Source: JAPWJZ01 sp038247245 (GTDB lineage Bacteria > Pseudomonadota > Alphaproteobacteria > Micavibrionales > UBA2020). From it: a stretch of 64,000 nucleotides of DNA. The stretch's first letter is position 1; the number at the start of each line of letters is the position of its first letter. This document shows positions 1 to 9,045 of the stretch, piece after piece. The notes beneath the pieces were generated by a model, which worked only from the letters and a program-made list of their open reading frames with translations, did no database searches and had not been told where the DNA came from. The stretch lies in contig JBBRVE010000001.1 of NCBI GenBank assembly GCA_038247245.1, forward strand, positions 1 through 64,000, written 5' to 3'. Made by a program: the position numbers and the translations under genes.

Positions 1-565
1 CCCCTCGGTCAGCGACCGGAACGCCGCCAGCTGCTGCGCGTTCATCGGGTGGCCGGGTTCATCGCCGCAAGAAAGGTGGCTCATGACATAGCGCAGATCG
101 ACCGGCTGCAGCATCTCGCGCGTGAGCGTGGCAGCGTCCTTCGCCGACAGGCCGAGGCGGTTCATGCCGGTATCGATATGCAGCAGCGCAGGCTGACGTT
201 TGCCGGAGGTGGCGGAGAAGGCCGCCCAATATTCGAGGTCCTGAAGCGAATTCAGGACAGGCACGAAACCGTGCTCGACGAAATCTTTCGCTTCTGCGCC
301 ATAGGGGCCATTGAGGACATAAATAACGGCGTCTTTCGGCAGCACGCTTCGGATGGCGACGGCTTCGTCGAAATGGGCGACAAAGAAATGGCGGCATTCC
401 TGATCGAAGATCGCGCGGGCGACCTGCGGCGCGCCAAGACCATAGGCATCGGCCTTCACGACTGCGGCGCAATCGGCGCCGTTCTTCAGCATCTTGCGGA
501 AGGCGAGGTAATTGCGCGCTACTTTGTCGAGGTGGATTTCCAGCACCGACGCCGCGCCGCTGTAA

Positions 566-585
<20 letters not shown>
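1..585 (-). CDS. alr: Alanine racemase, C-terminus cut by window edge
   Basis: PLP enzyme that makes D-alanine for peptidoglycan in the cytoplasm. The reading frame carries the PLP-lysine signature VVKADAYGLG near residue 40 and, around residue 140, HIDTGMNRLGL, both typical of alanine racemases. The frame has no ATG near its start; I place the start at a GTG at 585, giving MSKKQND, which overlaps the end of dnaB by 20 bases, so the two are probably cotranscribed and translationally coupled. About 195 codons are inside the window and the C-terminal barrel/beta domain is missing because of the edge, not a mutation. dnaB-alr adjacency is common in alphaproteobacteria. The GTG start is the least certain part. 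Confidence 0.93.
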
Positions 586-2068
<1,483 letters not shown>

Positions 2069-2179
2069 GAGGTAAAAAATAGCAGAACCAAGCCAGCGGT
2101 AACATGATTCTCTGCCGCTTTTCGCTTAAAAAATTGTGTTAGAATTACTGAAATGAAATAAGGTTTCGAGGGATCAAAA

Positions 2180-2671
2180 ATGACCGAAACACTCCACCTT
2201 CCCGAAGGCGCTGACAAGGCTGGCATTTACCGCGATATCCTGCCGCAGCTGGAGGCGGTGATGGGCGCGACGACTGATCCGGTCGCCAATATGGCGAATG
2301 TGGCGGCGGTATTAAAAACCGCGTTCGGTTTCCACTGGGTCGGTTTTTACCGCACGCTGAAACCCGAATTGTTAACGCTGGGGCCATTTCAGGGGCCGCT
2401 CGCCTGCGTCGATATCCCGTTTTCAAAAGGCGTCTGCGGCAAGGCCGCCCGCGACCGCGCCACGGTGATTGTGCCGGATGTGGGGGCGTTTCCCGGCCAT
2501 ATCGCCTGCAGCAGCCTGAGCAAATCCGAAATCGTCGTGCCGGGCGTGGTGAACGGCCAAACGCTGTTTGTGCTGGATGTGGACAGCGACACCCTGAATG
2601 ACTTCGACGCCCGCGATCAGGACGGGTTGGAGGGGATTGTGGCGGCCCTCATAAGAGCCTCCGCTTTTTAA
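2180..2671 (+). CDS. msrC: Free methionine-(R)-sulfoxide reductase (GAF domain)
   Basis: Single GAF-domain enzyme that reduces free methionine-R-sulfoxide, a cytoplasmic oxidative-damage repair step using thioredoxin. The 163-residue protein carries the three cysteines that define this family, at 76 (PLACVDIPF), 86 (KGVCGKAA) and 110 (GHIACSSLSKSEIVVP), in the same spacing as yeast and Escherichia coli fRMsr. The start is the ATG at 2180. It runs opposite to dnaB and rplI and ends just before a perfect 14-bp inverted repeat and a bidirectional terminator shared with rplI. Its insertion splits an otherwise standard ribosomal-dnaB minus-strand block. Confidence 0.92.
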   Translation: MTETLHLPEGADKAGIYRDILPQLEAVMGATTDPVANMANVAAVLKTAFGFHWVGFYRTLKPELLTLGPFQGPLACVDIPFSKGVCGKAARDRATVIVPDVGAFPGHIACSSLSKSEIVVPGVVNGQTLFVLDVDSDTLNDFDARDQDGLEGIVAALIRASAF

Positions 2672-2675
2672 TATG

Positions 2676-2708
2676 CCCGTCATCCCCGCCTTGTGCGGGG
2701 ATGACGGG
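2676..2708. repeat. Perfect 14-bp inverted repeat (REP-like)
   Basis: CCCGTCATCCCCGC (2676-2689) and its exact reverse complement (2695-2708) flank a 5-base loop. The core GTCATCCCCGC resembles short extragenic palindromes scattered through many proteobacterial genomes. It lies after msrC and before the rplI terminator, has no T-run of its own, and is more likely a repeat element or mRNA 3' stabiliser than a terminator. Only one copy is in the window. Confidence 0.7.
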
Positions 2709-2720
2709 ATGAGGAAAATT

Positions 2721-2758
2721 AAAAAACCCGCCGGTCTTGCGACGCGGCGGGTTTCTTT
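2721..2758. terminator. Bidirectional terminator between msrC and rplI
   Basis: CCCGCCG (2727-2733) pairs with CGGCGGG (2745-2751); the hairpin has AAAAAA on the left and TTTCTTT on the right, so it can stop transcription of the convergent msrC (+) and rpsF-rpsR-rplI (-) units. Confidence 0.85.
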
Positions 2759-2774
2759 AAAGTTTTTCGCGAAA

Positions 2775-3401
2775 TTAAGCGGCAGCTTCTTCTTGCTGTT
2801 CGCCAGCTTCGGCTTCGGCGGCTGCAGCTGCTGCTGTAGCGGCTTTTTCCTGGGCTTCGATCGCCTTGATCGCGCGGGCAGACAGGCTGTCTTCGCGGTC
2901 GTTGTCGGCTTTCTGGATGAGTGCTTCGCCGCGCTCTTCCTGAATTTTCGCTTCTTCTTTCGAACGGGCGATGTTGATGATCACTTCGACCGTCACTTCA
3001 GGGTGCAGCGTGACCTTCACCGGGTACAGGCCGAGCAGTTTATATGCGCGTTCCATACGGACCTGGTTGCGGTCGATCTTGAAGCCTTGTTCAACGACAG
3101 CTTCCGCGATGTCGCGGCCGCTGACCGAACCATAGAGCTGGCCGGCTTCGGAAGCCTGGCGGATGATCGCGGCGTGGATGCCGTTGACCTTCTTGCCCAG
3201 CTTTTCCGCTTCGTCGCGGCGTTTCAGGTTGTCGGCTTCCAGCACTTTCTTCTGGCCTTCGAACAGGGCGACGTTCGCCTTGGTCGCGCGGAGCGCTTTG
3301 CTCTGCGGCAGCAGGAAGTTGCGGGCATAACCGGGTTTTACGTTGACGACTTCGCCCATCTGGCCAAGGCTCTCGACGCGTTCCAACAGGATTACTTGCA
3401 T
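2775..3401 (-). CDS. rplI: 50S ribosomal protein L9
   Basis: Large-subunit protein bL9, which extends from the L1 stalk base and helps keep the reading frame. The N-terminal domain shows the L9 pattern: MQVILLERVESLGQMG, then VKPGYARNFLLPQ near residue 27, followed by the long connecting helix. I use the ATG at 3401, which has AGGAG nine bases upstream. The 208-residue length is longer than the usual 150 because of an Ala/Glu-rich C-terminal tail from about residue 175, common in alphaproteobacterial L9. It is the last gene of the rpsF-rpsR-rplI operon. Confidence 0.97.
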   Translation of the reverse strand: MQVILLERVESLGQMGEVVNVKPGYARNFLLPQSKALRATKANVALFEGQKKVLEADNLKRRDEAEKLGKKVNGIHAAIIRQASEAGQLYGSVSGRDIAEAVVEQGFKIDRNQVRMERAYKLLGLYPVKVTLHPEVTVEVIINIARSKEEAKIQEERGEALIQKADNDREDSLSARAIKAIEAQEKAATAAAAAAEAEAGEQQEEAAA

Positions 3402-3414
3402 GTTCAATTACTCC

Positions 3415-3708
3415 TTAGTTCGCGACGTAAGGCAGCAGAGCAAGGAAGCGGGCGCGCTTGATCTCGCGGGCCAGCTTGCGTTGCGCTTTCTGCGACACAG
3501 CGGTGATACGGGACGGGACGATCTTGCCGCGCTCGGAAATGTAACGGCCGAGCATCTTGGGATCTTTGTAGTCGATCGCGGGCGCGTTCTTGCCCGTGAA
3601 GGGGCAGGATTTGCGACGGCGGAAGAACGGACGGCGTGCGCCACCGGCGCCGCCTTTGCGGTCGCCTTCGGGTTTACGGTCGCCGAAAGTTTTCTTTTCG
3701 AAAGCCAT
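3415..3708 (-). CDS. rpsR: 30S ribosomal protein S18
   Basis: Small-subunit protein bS18, which binds 16S rRNA as a heterodimer with S6. The family signature is visible from about residue 33, CPFTGKNAPAIDYKD, followed by LGRYISERGKIVPSRITAVS and the basic C-terminal helix. At 97 residues it is slightly longer than usual because of a basic, Gly-rich N-terminus (residues 6-30). Its ATG overlaps the rpsF stop (TAATG), which would couple equimolar synthesis of the two partners. An AGGAG lies eight bases before the start. Confidence 0.98.
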   Translation of the reverse strand: MAFEKKTFGDRKPEGDRKGGAGGARRPFFRRRKSCPFTGKNAPAIDYKDPKMLGRYISERGKIVPSRITAVSQKAQRKLAREIKRARFLALLPYVAN

Positions 3709-4208
3709 TATTCTGCTCCTTCTTTGGAGGTTTCATTCGAAGCTGCGGGTGCGCCGTCGCGGTTGTCGCGACGATAGCCTTTGTCGCCGCCGAAGCCGCC
3801 GCGGGAACCGCGATCGCCGCCACGGAAGCCGCCGCCTTCGCGACCTTCACGGTCGCCGCCGCGGAAACCGCCTTCTTCGCTCTCATCCGAAGACTTCAGG
3901 ACAGCCGAGGGGCCTTCCGGAAGTTTTTCGATCGAGACGGTCATATAGCGCAGGACATCTTCGTTGAGGCGCATGTTGCGTTCCATCTCGACCACGCAGG
4001 AAGAGGGGCCGTCGATGTGCAGCAGCGTGTAGTGGCCTTTGCGGTTTTTCTTGATTTTGTAAGCGAGGTTGCGGAGGCCCCAGCTTTCGGTTTTCTTGAC
4101 GTCGCCGCCATTGTCGGTTGCGATCTTGCCGAAGTTTTTGGCGAGGTCTTCCGCAGCTTTTGCGGAAATGTCCTGCCGCGCGATAAACACGGTTTCGTAT
4201 AAAGCCAT
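3708..4208 (-). CDS. rpsF: 30S ribosomal protein S6 with long RGG-rich tail
   Basis: Small-subunit protein bS6, partner of S18. The ferredoxin-like core spans about residues 1-105 (MALYETVFIARQD at the start, YKIKKNRKGHYTLLHID near 52, LRYMTVSIEKLPEGPS near 90). After it comes a tail of about 55 residues made of repeated GGFRGGDR/GSRGGFGGD units, ending in an Ala-rich stretch, giving 166 residues against 100-135 usually. In E. coli the S6 tail is polyglutamylated and short; an arginine-glycine tail of this kind suggests RNA binding but that is inference. First gene of rpsF-rpsR-rplI, with AAGGGA before the ATG. Confidence 0.97.
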   Translation of the reverse strand: MALYETVFIARQDISAKAAEDLAKNFGKIATDNGGDVKKTESWGLRNLAYKIKKNRKGHYTLLHIDGPSSCVVEMERNMRLNEDVLRYMTVSIEKLPEGPSAVLKSSDESEEGGFRGGDREGREGGGFRGGDRGSRGGFGGDKGYRRDNRDGAPAASNETSKEGAE

Positions 4209-4246
4209 TGATGTTTCCCTTGGGTTTAGCCGGCTTGCCGCTGTTT

Positions 4247-4262
4247 GCCTGAACCTTCAGGC
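4247..4262 (-). promoter_or_regulatory. Hairpin in rpsF leader, possible S6:S18 site
   Basis: GCCTGAA and TTCAGGC form a near-perfect stem in the rpsF 5' leader, 39 bases before its start. Downstream, AGCGGCAAGCCGGCT adds further pairing and CCG trinucleotides. In other bacteria the S6:S18 pair represses this operon through a leader stem with a bulged CCG; I see a compatible stem but cannot show the exact motif. Confidence 0.3.
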
Positions 4263-4466
4263 ACCAGCCGCGCAAACCATAGCTGCCAAGGATTATTCCC
4301 TGACAGCGGGTTTCGTACCGCGTGGTTATAGATGGATTCCCGTAAGAAACACAAGAAATATCCCGCAAATCCCCGAAAAACTTGGTTTTTCGACACGAAA
4401 GGCTTGTTTTGGTTGCCATAATATAATAATATTCCCCATCGCACCAAGGGAATAGGGGGATTCTGC

Positions 4467-4916
4467 ATGATGAAAGACGATATGGATTTCCGCTTCCGTG
4501 GCGCTGGCAACTATGCCGATGTGTTCAACAACGCCTTCTGGCTGGACGAAAATCAGGAATACCACCGCGACGGGGCGCCCGCCATTAAATATGCCGACGG
4601 CGGCGAGATGTGGATGCAGCACGGCAAGCCCCACCGCGACGGGGACGAGCCCGCCATCACCGATTCACAAGGCAGCAAGGGCTGGTACAAGGACGGCCAG
4701 TTCCACCGCCTTGGCAAGCCCGCCGTCATGAATGCCGACGGATCGACCGAATACTGGATCGAAGGCAAGCAGCTGAACCCCCGCGAGATCGAAGACCACC
4801 TGCGCCGGTACAAAAGCGAGGAAGACGTCCAGCGCGGTTTCGAGGTCGCCGACGCCCTGCGCCATTCCGCGCATCCGAAGGTGACCGCACCCAAGACCGC
4901 CTCTTTTTCAAGATAA
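4467..4916 (+). CDS. MORN-like repeat protein, function unknown
   Basis: A 149-residue soluble protein built from about four degenerate repeats of roughly 20-24 residues with the pattern (Y/P)HRDG.PA(I/V)....DG...W...GK.HR, for example EYHRDGAPAIKYADGG, KPHRDGDEPAITDSQG and QFHRLGKPAVMNADG. This repeat is known from phage, Legionella and environmental bacterial proteins and resembles MORN_2 repeats, which form beta-hairpin strips; no enzymatic motif is present. The C-terminal 50 residues are charged and probably helical. There is no signal peptide. It faces away from rpsF and stands alone. ATG at 4467 or the adjacent ATG at 4470 are both possible starts. Confidence 0.8.
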   Translation: MMKDDMDFRFRGAGNYADVFNNAFWLDENQEYHRDGAPAIKYADGGEMWMQHGKPHRDGDEPAITDSQGSKGWYKDGQFHRLGKPAVMNADGSTEYWIEGKQLNPREIEDHLRRYKSEEDVQRGFEVADALRHSAHPKVTAPKTASFSR

Positions 4917-4948
4917 TCAGGCCGTTATTCTTTTTCCCATATAAAAAA

Positions 4949-4976
4949 TTGACATATTGCTGCCGCGTGCTAAGAC
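4949..4976 (+). promoter_or_regulatory. Sigma-70-type promoter candidate for the 5044 gene
   Basis: TTGACA at 4949-4954, a 16-base spacer and TAAGAC at 4971-4976, about 67 bases before the start of the next gene. The -35 is a perfect consensus match; the -10 is weaker. Confidence 0.5.
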
Positions 4977-5043
4977 TCGGCCCGCTGGCGCGAGCCGGCA
5001 TTTTTAAAAACAACAATCATTTAAAACCCGAGGAATGTGCAAC

Positions 5044-5379
5044 ATGACGACCGAAACCACCCCCGCCGCCGCTGCGCCGGATGAAAGCAAGAAACCCGCG
5101 CTGTTCGAAATTTTCCGCGCCGCTGTCTGGGGCGAGCTGATCCCCGGCGGCCGTCAGGAAATCCAGGCCGCGATTGACGACGGCAAGAAACAGGGCGTGA
5201 CCGATCAGGATCTGGAATGGCTGTCCGGCCTTGATGGCAAAAGCTTCCGCGCCTATTTCGGCGAAAAAGCGATCAACCGCGACCTCGAAAACGCGATGAA
5301 GGCGACGGATGCGATGACCGAAGCGTTCCATTACACGCCGATGTTCAAGGCACAGGGCTTCTACGGCCCGAAAGCCTGA
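5044..5379 (+). CDS. Small conserved-looking protein, function unknown
   Basis: An 111-residue soluble, mainly helical protein with no recognised domain. After a Thr/Ala/Pro-rich N-terminus (residues 1-18) comes ALFEIFRAAVWGELIPGGR, then charged helices and a short C-terminal YTPMFKAQGFYGPKA. The start at 5044 is chosen because AGGA lies nine bases upstream; an ATG at 5035 would leave no room for it. It has its own promoter candidate upstream and a strong terminator downstream, so it looks like a single-gene, possibly well expressed unit. Its codon use matches neighbouring genes. Confidence 0.75.
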   Translation: MTTETTPAAAAPDESKKPALFEIFRAAVWGELIPGGRQEIQAAIDDGKKQGVTDQDLEWLSGLDGKSFRAYFGEKAINRDLENAMKATDAMTEAFHYTPMFKAQGFYGPKA

Positions 5380-5398
5380 TAGATTTTCTATCGAATAC

Positions 5399-5429
5399 AA
5401 AAAGCCCTCCGGCAACGGGGGGCTTTTTT
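5399..5429 (+). terminator. Rho-independent terminator
   Basis: AAAAAGCCCTCC pairs with GGGGGGCTTTTTT around a 6-base loop, 20 bases after the stop of the 5044 gene. Confidence 0.9.
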
Positions 5430-5466
5430 GTTGGCCGGTGGTCATGCGTATTTATGATAAATTACG

Positions 5467-5495
5467 TTGCGTTTTTAGCAATTATGTGCTATATT
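5467..5495 (+). promoter_or_regulatory. Promoter candidate for fabD
   Basis: TTGCGT at 5467-5472, a 17-base spacer and TATATT at 5490-5495, about 118 bases before the fabD start, directly after the upstream terminator. Confidence 0.5.
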
Positions 5496-5612
5496 GGGCT
5501 GGATAACGGTTATTGAACATTGTGAACAAAGGCACCAAAGACCCCGAGGGCTTGAACGCGCGGGGAAACCCGTCTATTGAGGGGGACAATCAAAATTCAG
5601 GAGCCAAAGCGC

Positions 5613-6554
5613 ATGAAAGCATTCGTATTTCCGGGACAGGGCAGCCAGACGGTCGGCATGGGCAAGGATCTGGCCGATGCATTCGCCCCCGCCCGCGAAG
5701 TGTTTCAGGAAGTGGACGACGCGCTGGGCCAGAAACTGTCGAAGCTGATTTTCGAAGGCCCCGACACCGAATTGAACCTGACCGAAAACACGCAGCCCGC
5801 GCTGATGGCGGTTTCCATGGCGGTCGTGCGCGTGCTGGAACAGGCGAAGCCCGGGTTGATCACCCCTGCCCGCTGCAAATTTGTGGCGGGGCATTCACTG
5901 GGCGAATATTCCGCCCTCACCGCCGCCGGTACATTCTCTATTGCCGATACCGCGCGCCTGTTGAAAATCCGTGGGCAGGCAATGCAGAAGGCCGTTCCCG
6001 TCGGCGTCGGCGCGATGGCGGCGATCCTGGGCCTTGAACTGGCCGATGTGACCGCGATTGTGAAAGAGGCTTCCGGCACCGAAATCGTTTCCGCCGCGAA
6101 TGACAATTCATTCGGCCAGGTTGTGGTGAGCGGCCACAAGGCTGCCGTGGAAAAGGCCGTTGCCCTCGCCACCGCCAAGGGCGCGAAGCGCGCGATCATC
6201 CTGCCCGTTTCCGCCCCGTTCCATTGCGCGCTGATGCAGCCCGCGGCCGACGCCATGAAATCGGCGCTGGCGGAAGTGCATATGAACGCGCCCGCCGTGC
6301 CGCTGGTCGCCAACGTGATTGCCGAACAAGTGACCGACCCCGCGCGCATCCGCCAGTTGCTGGTCGAGCAGGTGACCGGCATGGTGCGCTGGCGCGAGAG
6401 CGTGATGTATATGAAGGCGCAAGGCGTGACCGAGCTGATCGAGCTGGGCGCGGGCAAAGTTTTGAACGGGTTGACCAAGCGCATCGACGCCGACCTGACG
6501 GGGCGCGCCGTGAACGCGCCCAAGGATATCGAAGAATTCGCGGCAACCCTTTAA
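5613..6554 (+). CDS. fabD: Malonyl-CoA:ACP transacylase
   Basis: Loads malonate from CoA onto acyl carrier protein, feeding fatty acid elongation. The 313-residue protein starts MKAFVFPGQGSQ, the family hallmark, has the nucleophile Ser95 in AGHSLGEYSA, and the catalytic His in LPVSAPFHCALM near residue 205; ELGAGKVLNGL near the C-terminus is also typical. The start at 5613 has CAGGAG ten bases upstream; an in-frame upstream ATG at 5577 lacks one. It is the first gene of the fab locus (fabD, fabG, acpP, fabF). Confidence 0.98.
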   Translation: MKAFVFPGQGSQTVGMGKDLADAFAPAREVFQEVDDALGQKLSKLIFEGPDTELNLTENTQPALMAVSMAVVRVLEQAKPGLITPARCKFVAGHSLGEYSALTAAGTFSIADTARLLKIRGQAMQKAVPVGVGAMAAILGLELADVTAIVKEASGTEIVSAANDNSFGQVVVSGHKAAVEKAVALATAKGAKRAIILPVSAPFHCALMQPAADAMKSALAEVHMNAPAVPLVANVIAEQVTDPARIRQLLVEQVTGMVRWRESVMYMKAQGVTELIELGAGKVLNGLTKRIDADLTGRAVNAPKDIEEFAATL

Positions 6555-6555
6555 A

Positions 6556-6996
6556 ATGTGGATCGCCTTCGCCGTTTCCGCATCGGTCCTGTGGGGATTG
6601 AGCTATACCATCACAGAACACCTGATGAAAAAGGTGTCGATCCCGGGCGTGATGCTGGCGGGCGCGATCGGCAGTTTGCTGATCGCATCGACGGCCGCAT
6701 TTTTCGCGGGGACATTTCAAAAAGACGTCGCGACGCTGAAAAACGACGCGCCCACGTCATGGCTGCTGGCGGGCAATATCCTGATTTATGTGGCGGCGAA
6801 CACGCTGATCCTGCTGGCGACGAAATCGAAAAACGCGACCATGGCGGCGATGATCGAGATCAGCTATCCGCTGTTCACCGCGCTGTTCGCCTATATGATC
6901 TTCAGGCAGACGCAGTTCAATGCGGGCACGATTGCGGGCGCGACATTGGTGCTGGCGGGCGTGTGCTGCATCTATTACTTTGGTAAAAACATCTAA
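6556..6996 (+). CDS. Half-size EamA/DMT-type membrane transporter
   Basis: A 146-residue integral membrane protein with four to five hydrophobic segments (about 1-20, 30-52, 70-90, 95-113, 120-140). The pattern resembles one EamA repeat of the drug/metabolite transporter superfamily; full members carry ten segments in about 300 residues, so this one would have to dimerise like small multidrug transporters. The substrate is unknown. It starts one base after the fabD stop, so it is cotranscribed with fabD and lies between fabD and fabG, where no transporter is normally found. The end, VCCIYYFGKNI, follows a GATLVLAGV segment typical of the family. Confidence 0.85.
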   Translation: MWIAFAVSASVLWGLSYTITEHLMKKVSIPGVMLAGAIGSLLIASTAAFFAGTFQKDVATLKNDAPTSWLLAGNILIYVAANTLILLATKSKNATMAAMIEISYPLFTALFAYMIFRQTQFNAGTIAGATLVLAGVCCIYYFGKNI

Positions 6997-7016
6997 ACGT
7001 AAACGGGAGAAATCAC

Positions 7017-7754
7017 ATGTTCAGTCTTGCAGGCAAAAAAGCCCTCGTCACGGGCGCATCGGGCGGCATCGGCGGCGCGATTGCAAAAGCATTGCGCGCG
7101 CAAGGCGCGGAAGTGGGCCTGAGCGGTCGCAATGTGGAGGCGCTTAATAAACTCGCCGCCGAAATCGGCGCAGGCACGCATGTATTGCCGGGCGATTTAA
7201 ATACTGCCGAGGCGGCAGATGCGCTGATTAAATCCGCCGAAGAAAAAATGGGACAGGTGGATATCCTTGTGAACAATGCGGGCCTGACCAAGGACGGCTT
7301 GTTCATGCGCATGAAGGACGAAGACTGGCAGGTGGTGCAGGATGTGAACCTGACCGCCCCGTTCCGCCTGATCCGCGCCGCGATCAAGGGCATGATGAAA
7401 CGCCGCGCAGGCCGCATCATCAACATCACATCGGTCGTCGGCGTGACCGGCAACCCCGGACAGGCGAATTACTGCGCATCGAAAGCCGGCATGATCGGCA
7501 TGAGCAAATCGATGGCGGCCGAAGTCGCCAGCCGCGGCATCACCGTCAACTGCATCGCCCCCGGTTTCATCGCAACAGCCATGACCGAAGCCTTGAACGA
7601 AGACCAGAAATCGAAAATCAACGCCACCATCCCCGCAGGCGCAATGGGCACATCCGAAGACATCGCCGCCTCCGTCGTCTACCTCGCCTCCGACGAAGCG
7701 AAATACGTGACGGGCCAGACGCTGCATGTGAATGGCGGGATGGCGATGATTTGA
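7017..7754 (+). CDS. fabG: 3-oxoacyl-ACP reductase
   Basis: NADPH-dependent ketoreductase of the first reduction step in fatty acid elongation. A 245-residue short-chain dehydrogenase with the Rossmann motif TGASGGIGG at 12-20, NNAG at 86-89, and the catalytic triad Ser139, Tyr152 and Lys156 (NYCASKAG). The C-terminal GQTLHVNGGMAMI is typical of FabG. An ACGGGAG lies shortly before the ATG. It sits 20 bases after the EamA-like gene and is probably in the same operon as fabD. Confidence 0.97.
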   Translation: MFSLAGKKALVTGASGGIGGAIAKALRAQGAEVGLSGRNVEALNKLAAEIGAGTHVLPGDLNTAEAADALIKSAEEKMGQVDILVNNAGLTKDGLFMRMKDEDWQVVQDVNLTAPFRLIRAAIKGMMKRRAGRIINITSVVGVTGNPGQANYCASKAGMIGMSKSMAAEVASRGITVNCIAPGFIATAMTEALNEDQKSKINATIPAGAMGTSEDIAASVVYLASDEAKYVTGQTLHVNGGMAMI

Positions 7755-7778
7755 TGGCGCAGGCGGCCCTTGCATTAC

Positions 7779-8096
7779 ATGGAGAAGTTTTTTAAATACA
7801 ATTTACTTTTCGTACCCATTGCCTTGGGATTGCTTTACTTTGGCCTGTTTTTCTTTCCAGGCTTCTGGATGGCTTTGTCAAACGTACAGCAAAAGATCCC
7901 ACCAACCGCTGTCTTTTTTGGCGTATTATTTAGTGCGATAGGTGATCACCCCGTAATTCACGTTTTAGGCTGCGTGATTTACTACCTAATCTCGATACGG
8001 TTTTTTAAAGCACTCGTGAACGACATAATAAACTGTACATTGTTGGTTATTTGGTTCATCGGGTTTGCTACTGTTTTTAGTGTAATTTATGAATGA
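7779..8096 (+). CDS. AT-rich small membrane protein, unknown
   Basis: A 105-residue protein with three to four hydrophobic segments (about 8-30, 45-62, 67-80, 85-103) and no recognised family. The coding sequence is much richer in A and T than every neighbour (for example runs such as TTTTTTAAATAC near the start), with codons like TTA, ATA and TTT that are rare nearby, which suggests recent acquisition or relaxed selection. Start taken at the ATG at 7779; a TTG nine bases earlier is possible and no clear Shine-Dalgarno is seen. It overlaps the next gene by eight bases (ATGAATGA), so the two are probably coupled. Confidence 0.6.
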   Translation: MEKFFKYNLLFVPIALGLLYFGLFFFPGFWMALSNVQQKIPPTAVFFGVLFSAIGDHPVIHVLGCVIYYLISIRFFKALVNDIINCTLLVIWFIGFATVFSVIYE

Positions 8097-8823
8097 ACAA
8101 AAAAACATGACCCAAACCATCGTCCTGATCGACTACGAAAATGTTGGCGCGGCGGGATTGGATAATTTGCCCGCGCAATGCCGCGTGATGCTGTTTATCG
8201 GGCGCACGCAGGTGTTGCCGAAAAATGCGGATATCGAAAAACTGCTGAACGACGGCAAGCGGGTCGAGTTCATCAAGATGGCGGGGCTGGGCAAGGACAA
8301 CCTCGACCATCACCTTGCCCTGTACCTTGGCAAGACGATCGCGCTGGAACCCCATGCCTATTACATCATCATCAGCAACGACAAATCCGGTTTCGACCCG
8401 CTGGCAAAACATGTGAACGATGTGCTGGGCATTTCCTGCAAGCGCATCACGCCCATCCGGAAACCCGCCGCAAAGCCTGTTCTTGCTGCGCCCGTAAAAC
8501 CCGCTGCCCCGCCCGCGAAGCCTGCGATCAAGCCTGCCGCGAAACCCGCACCACCGAAACCCGCGGCGACAGAGAAAAAAGTGAAGCCCGCGGTGCTTGT
8601 CAAAGACGCGCTGAAAAAACTGAATGACGCCGCGACATTGCCTGATACCTGGAACAAGCTGCGCGGCTTTTTAGAAAAAGCGTTGAAGCTACAGCCCGAT
8701 ATGGCAGGTCAGGTGCTTCATCAAATGGAATTGAAAAAGATATTTGAAGTGAACGACAAAGGCCGCCTCGCCTATGGCAAGGATGTCGTCCGCGCTGTCG
8801 TCACGCCTTCGACCGCCATTTAG
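8089..8823 (+). CDS. PIN-like (NYN-type) domain protein with Pro/Ala/Lys linker
   Basis: A 244-residue cytoplasmic protein. Residues 8-125 look like a PIN-like nuclease fold: IVLIDYENVG with an acidic residue at the first strand, LGKDNLDHHLALYLGK in the middle and YYIIISNDKSGFDPL, the acidic third strand, near 105. A Lys/Pro/Ala-rich linker (about 128-180) follows, then a small helical C-terminal domain (VKDALKKLNDAATLP to the end) that could be a winged-helix or RNA-binding module. PIN-like proteins of this kind are often metal-dependent RNases; activity here is inference. It lies between fabG and acpP. The start may instead be the ATG at 8107. Confidence 0.8.
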   Translation: MNEQKNMTQTIVLIDYENVGAAGLDNLPAQCRVMLFIGRTQVLPKNADIEKLLNDGKRVEFIKMAGLGKDNLDHHLALYLGKTIALEPHAYYIIISNDKSGFDPLAKHVNDVLGISCKRITPIRKPAAKPVLAAPVKPAAPPAKPAIKPAAKPAPPKPAATEKKVKPAVLVKDALKKLNDAATLPDTWNKLRGFLEKALKLQPDMAGQVLHQMELKKIFEVNDKGRLAYGKDVVRAVVTPSTAI

Positions 8824-8961
8824 TCGCTAAATACCTGAATTTACCGATATTTTTAAACACCCGTTCTATAAATCATCCGCTCTGGCCTATTTTCGACCGC
8901 GCGCCATCTTATGATCCAGCGGCGCAGCCTTTAAAGTTATGGCAAATACTCTTTTGAATAT

Positions 8962-8989
8962 TTGCAAAGCAGCATTTATGTGATATTCA
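8962..8989 (+). promoter_or_regulatory. Promoter candidate for acpP
   Basis: TTGCAA at 8962-8967, a 16-base spacer and TATTCA at 8984-8989, about 57 bases before acpP. A separate strong promoter for acpP is expected because ACP is needed in large amounts. Confidence 0.4.
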
Positions 8990-9045
8990 GACCGTCACGC
9001 AAAAAGATTGCGGCAAGTTTTAACGTAACCAAACGAGGAAATGTA

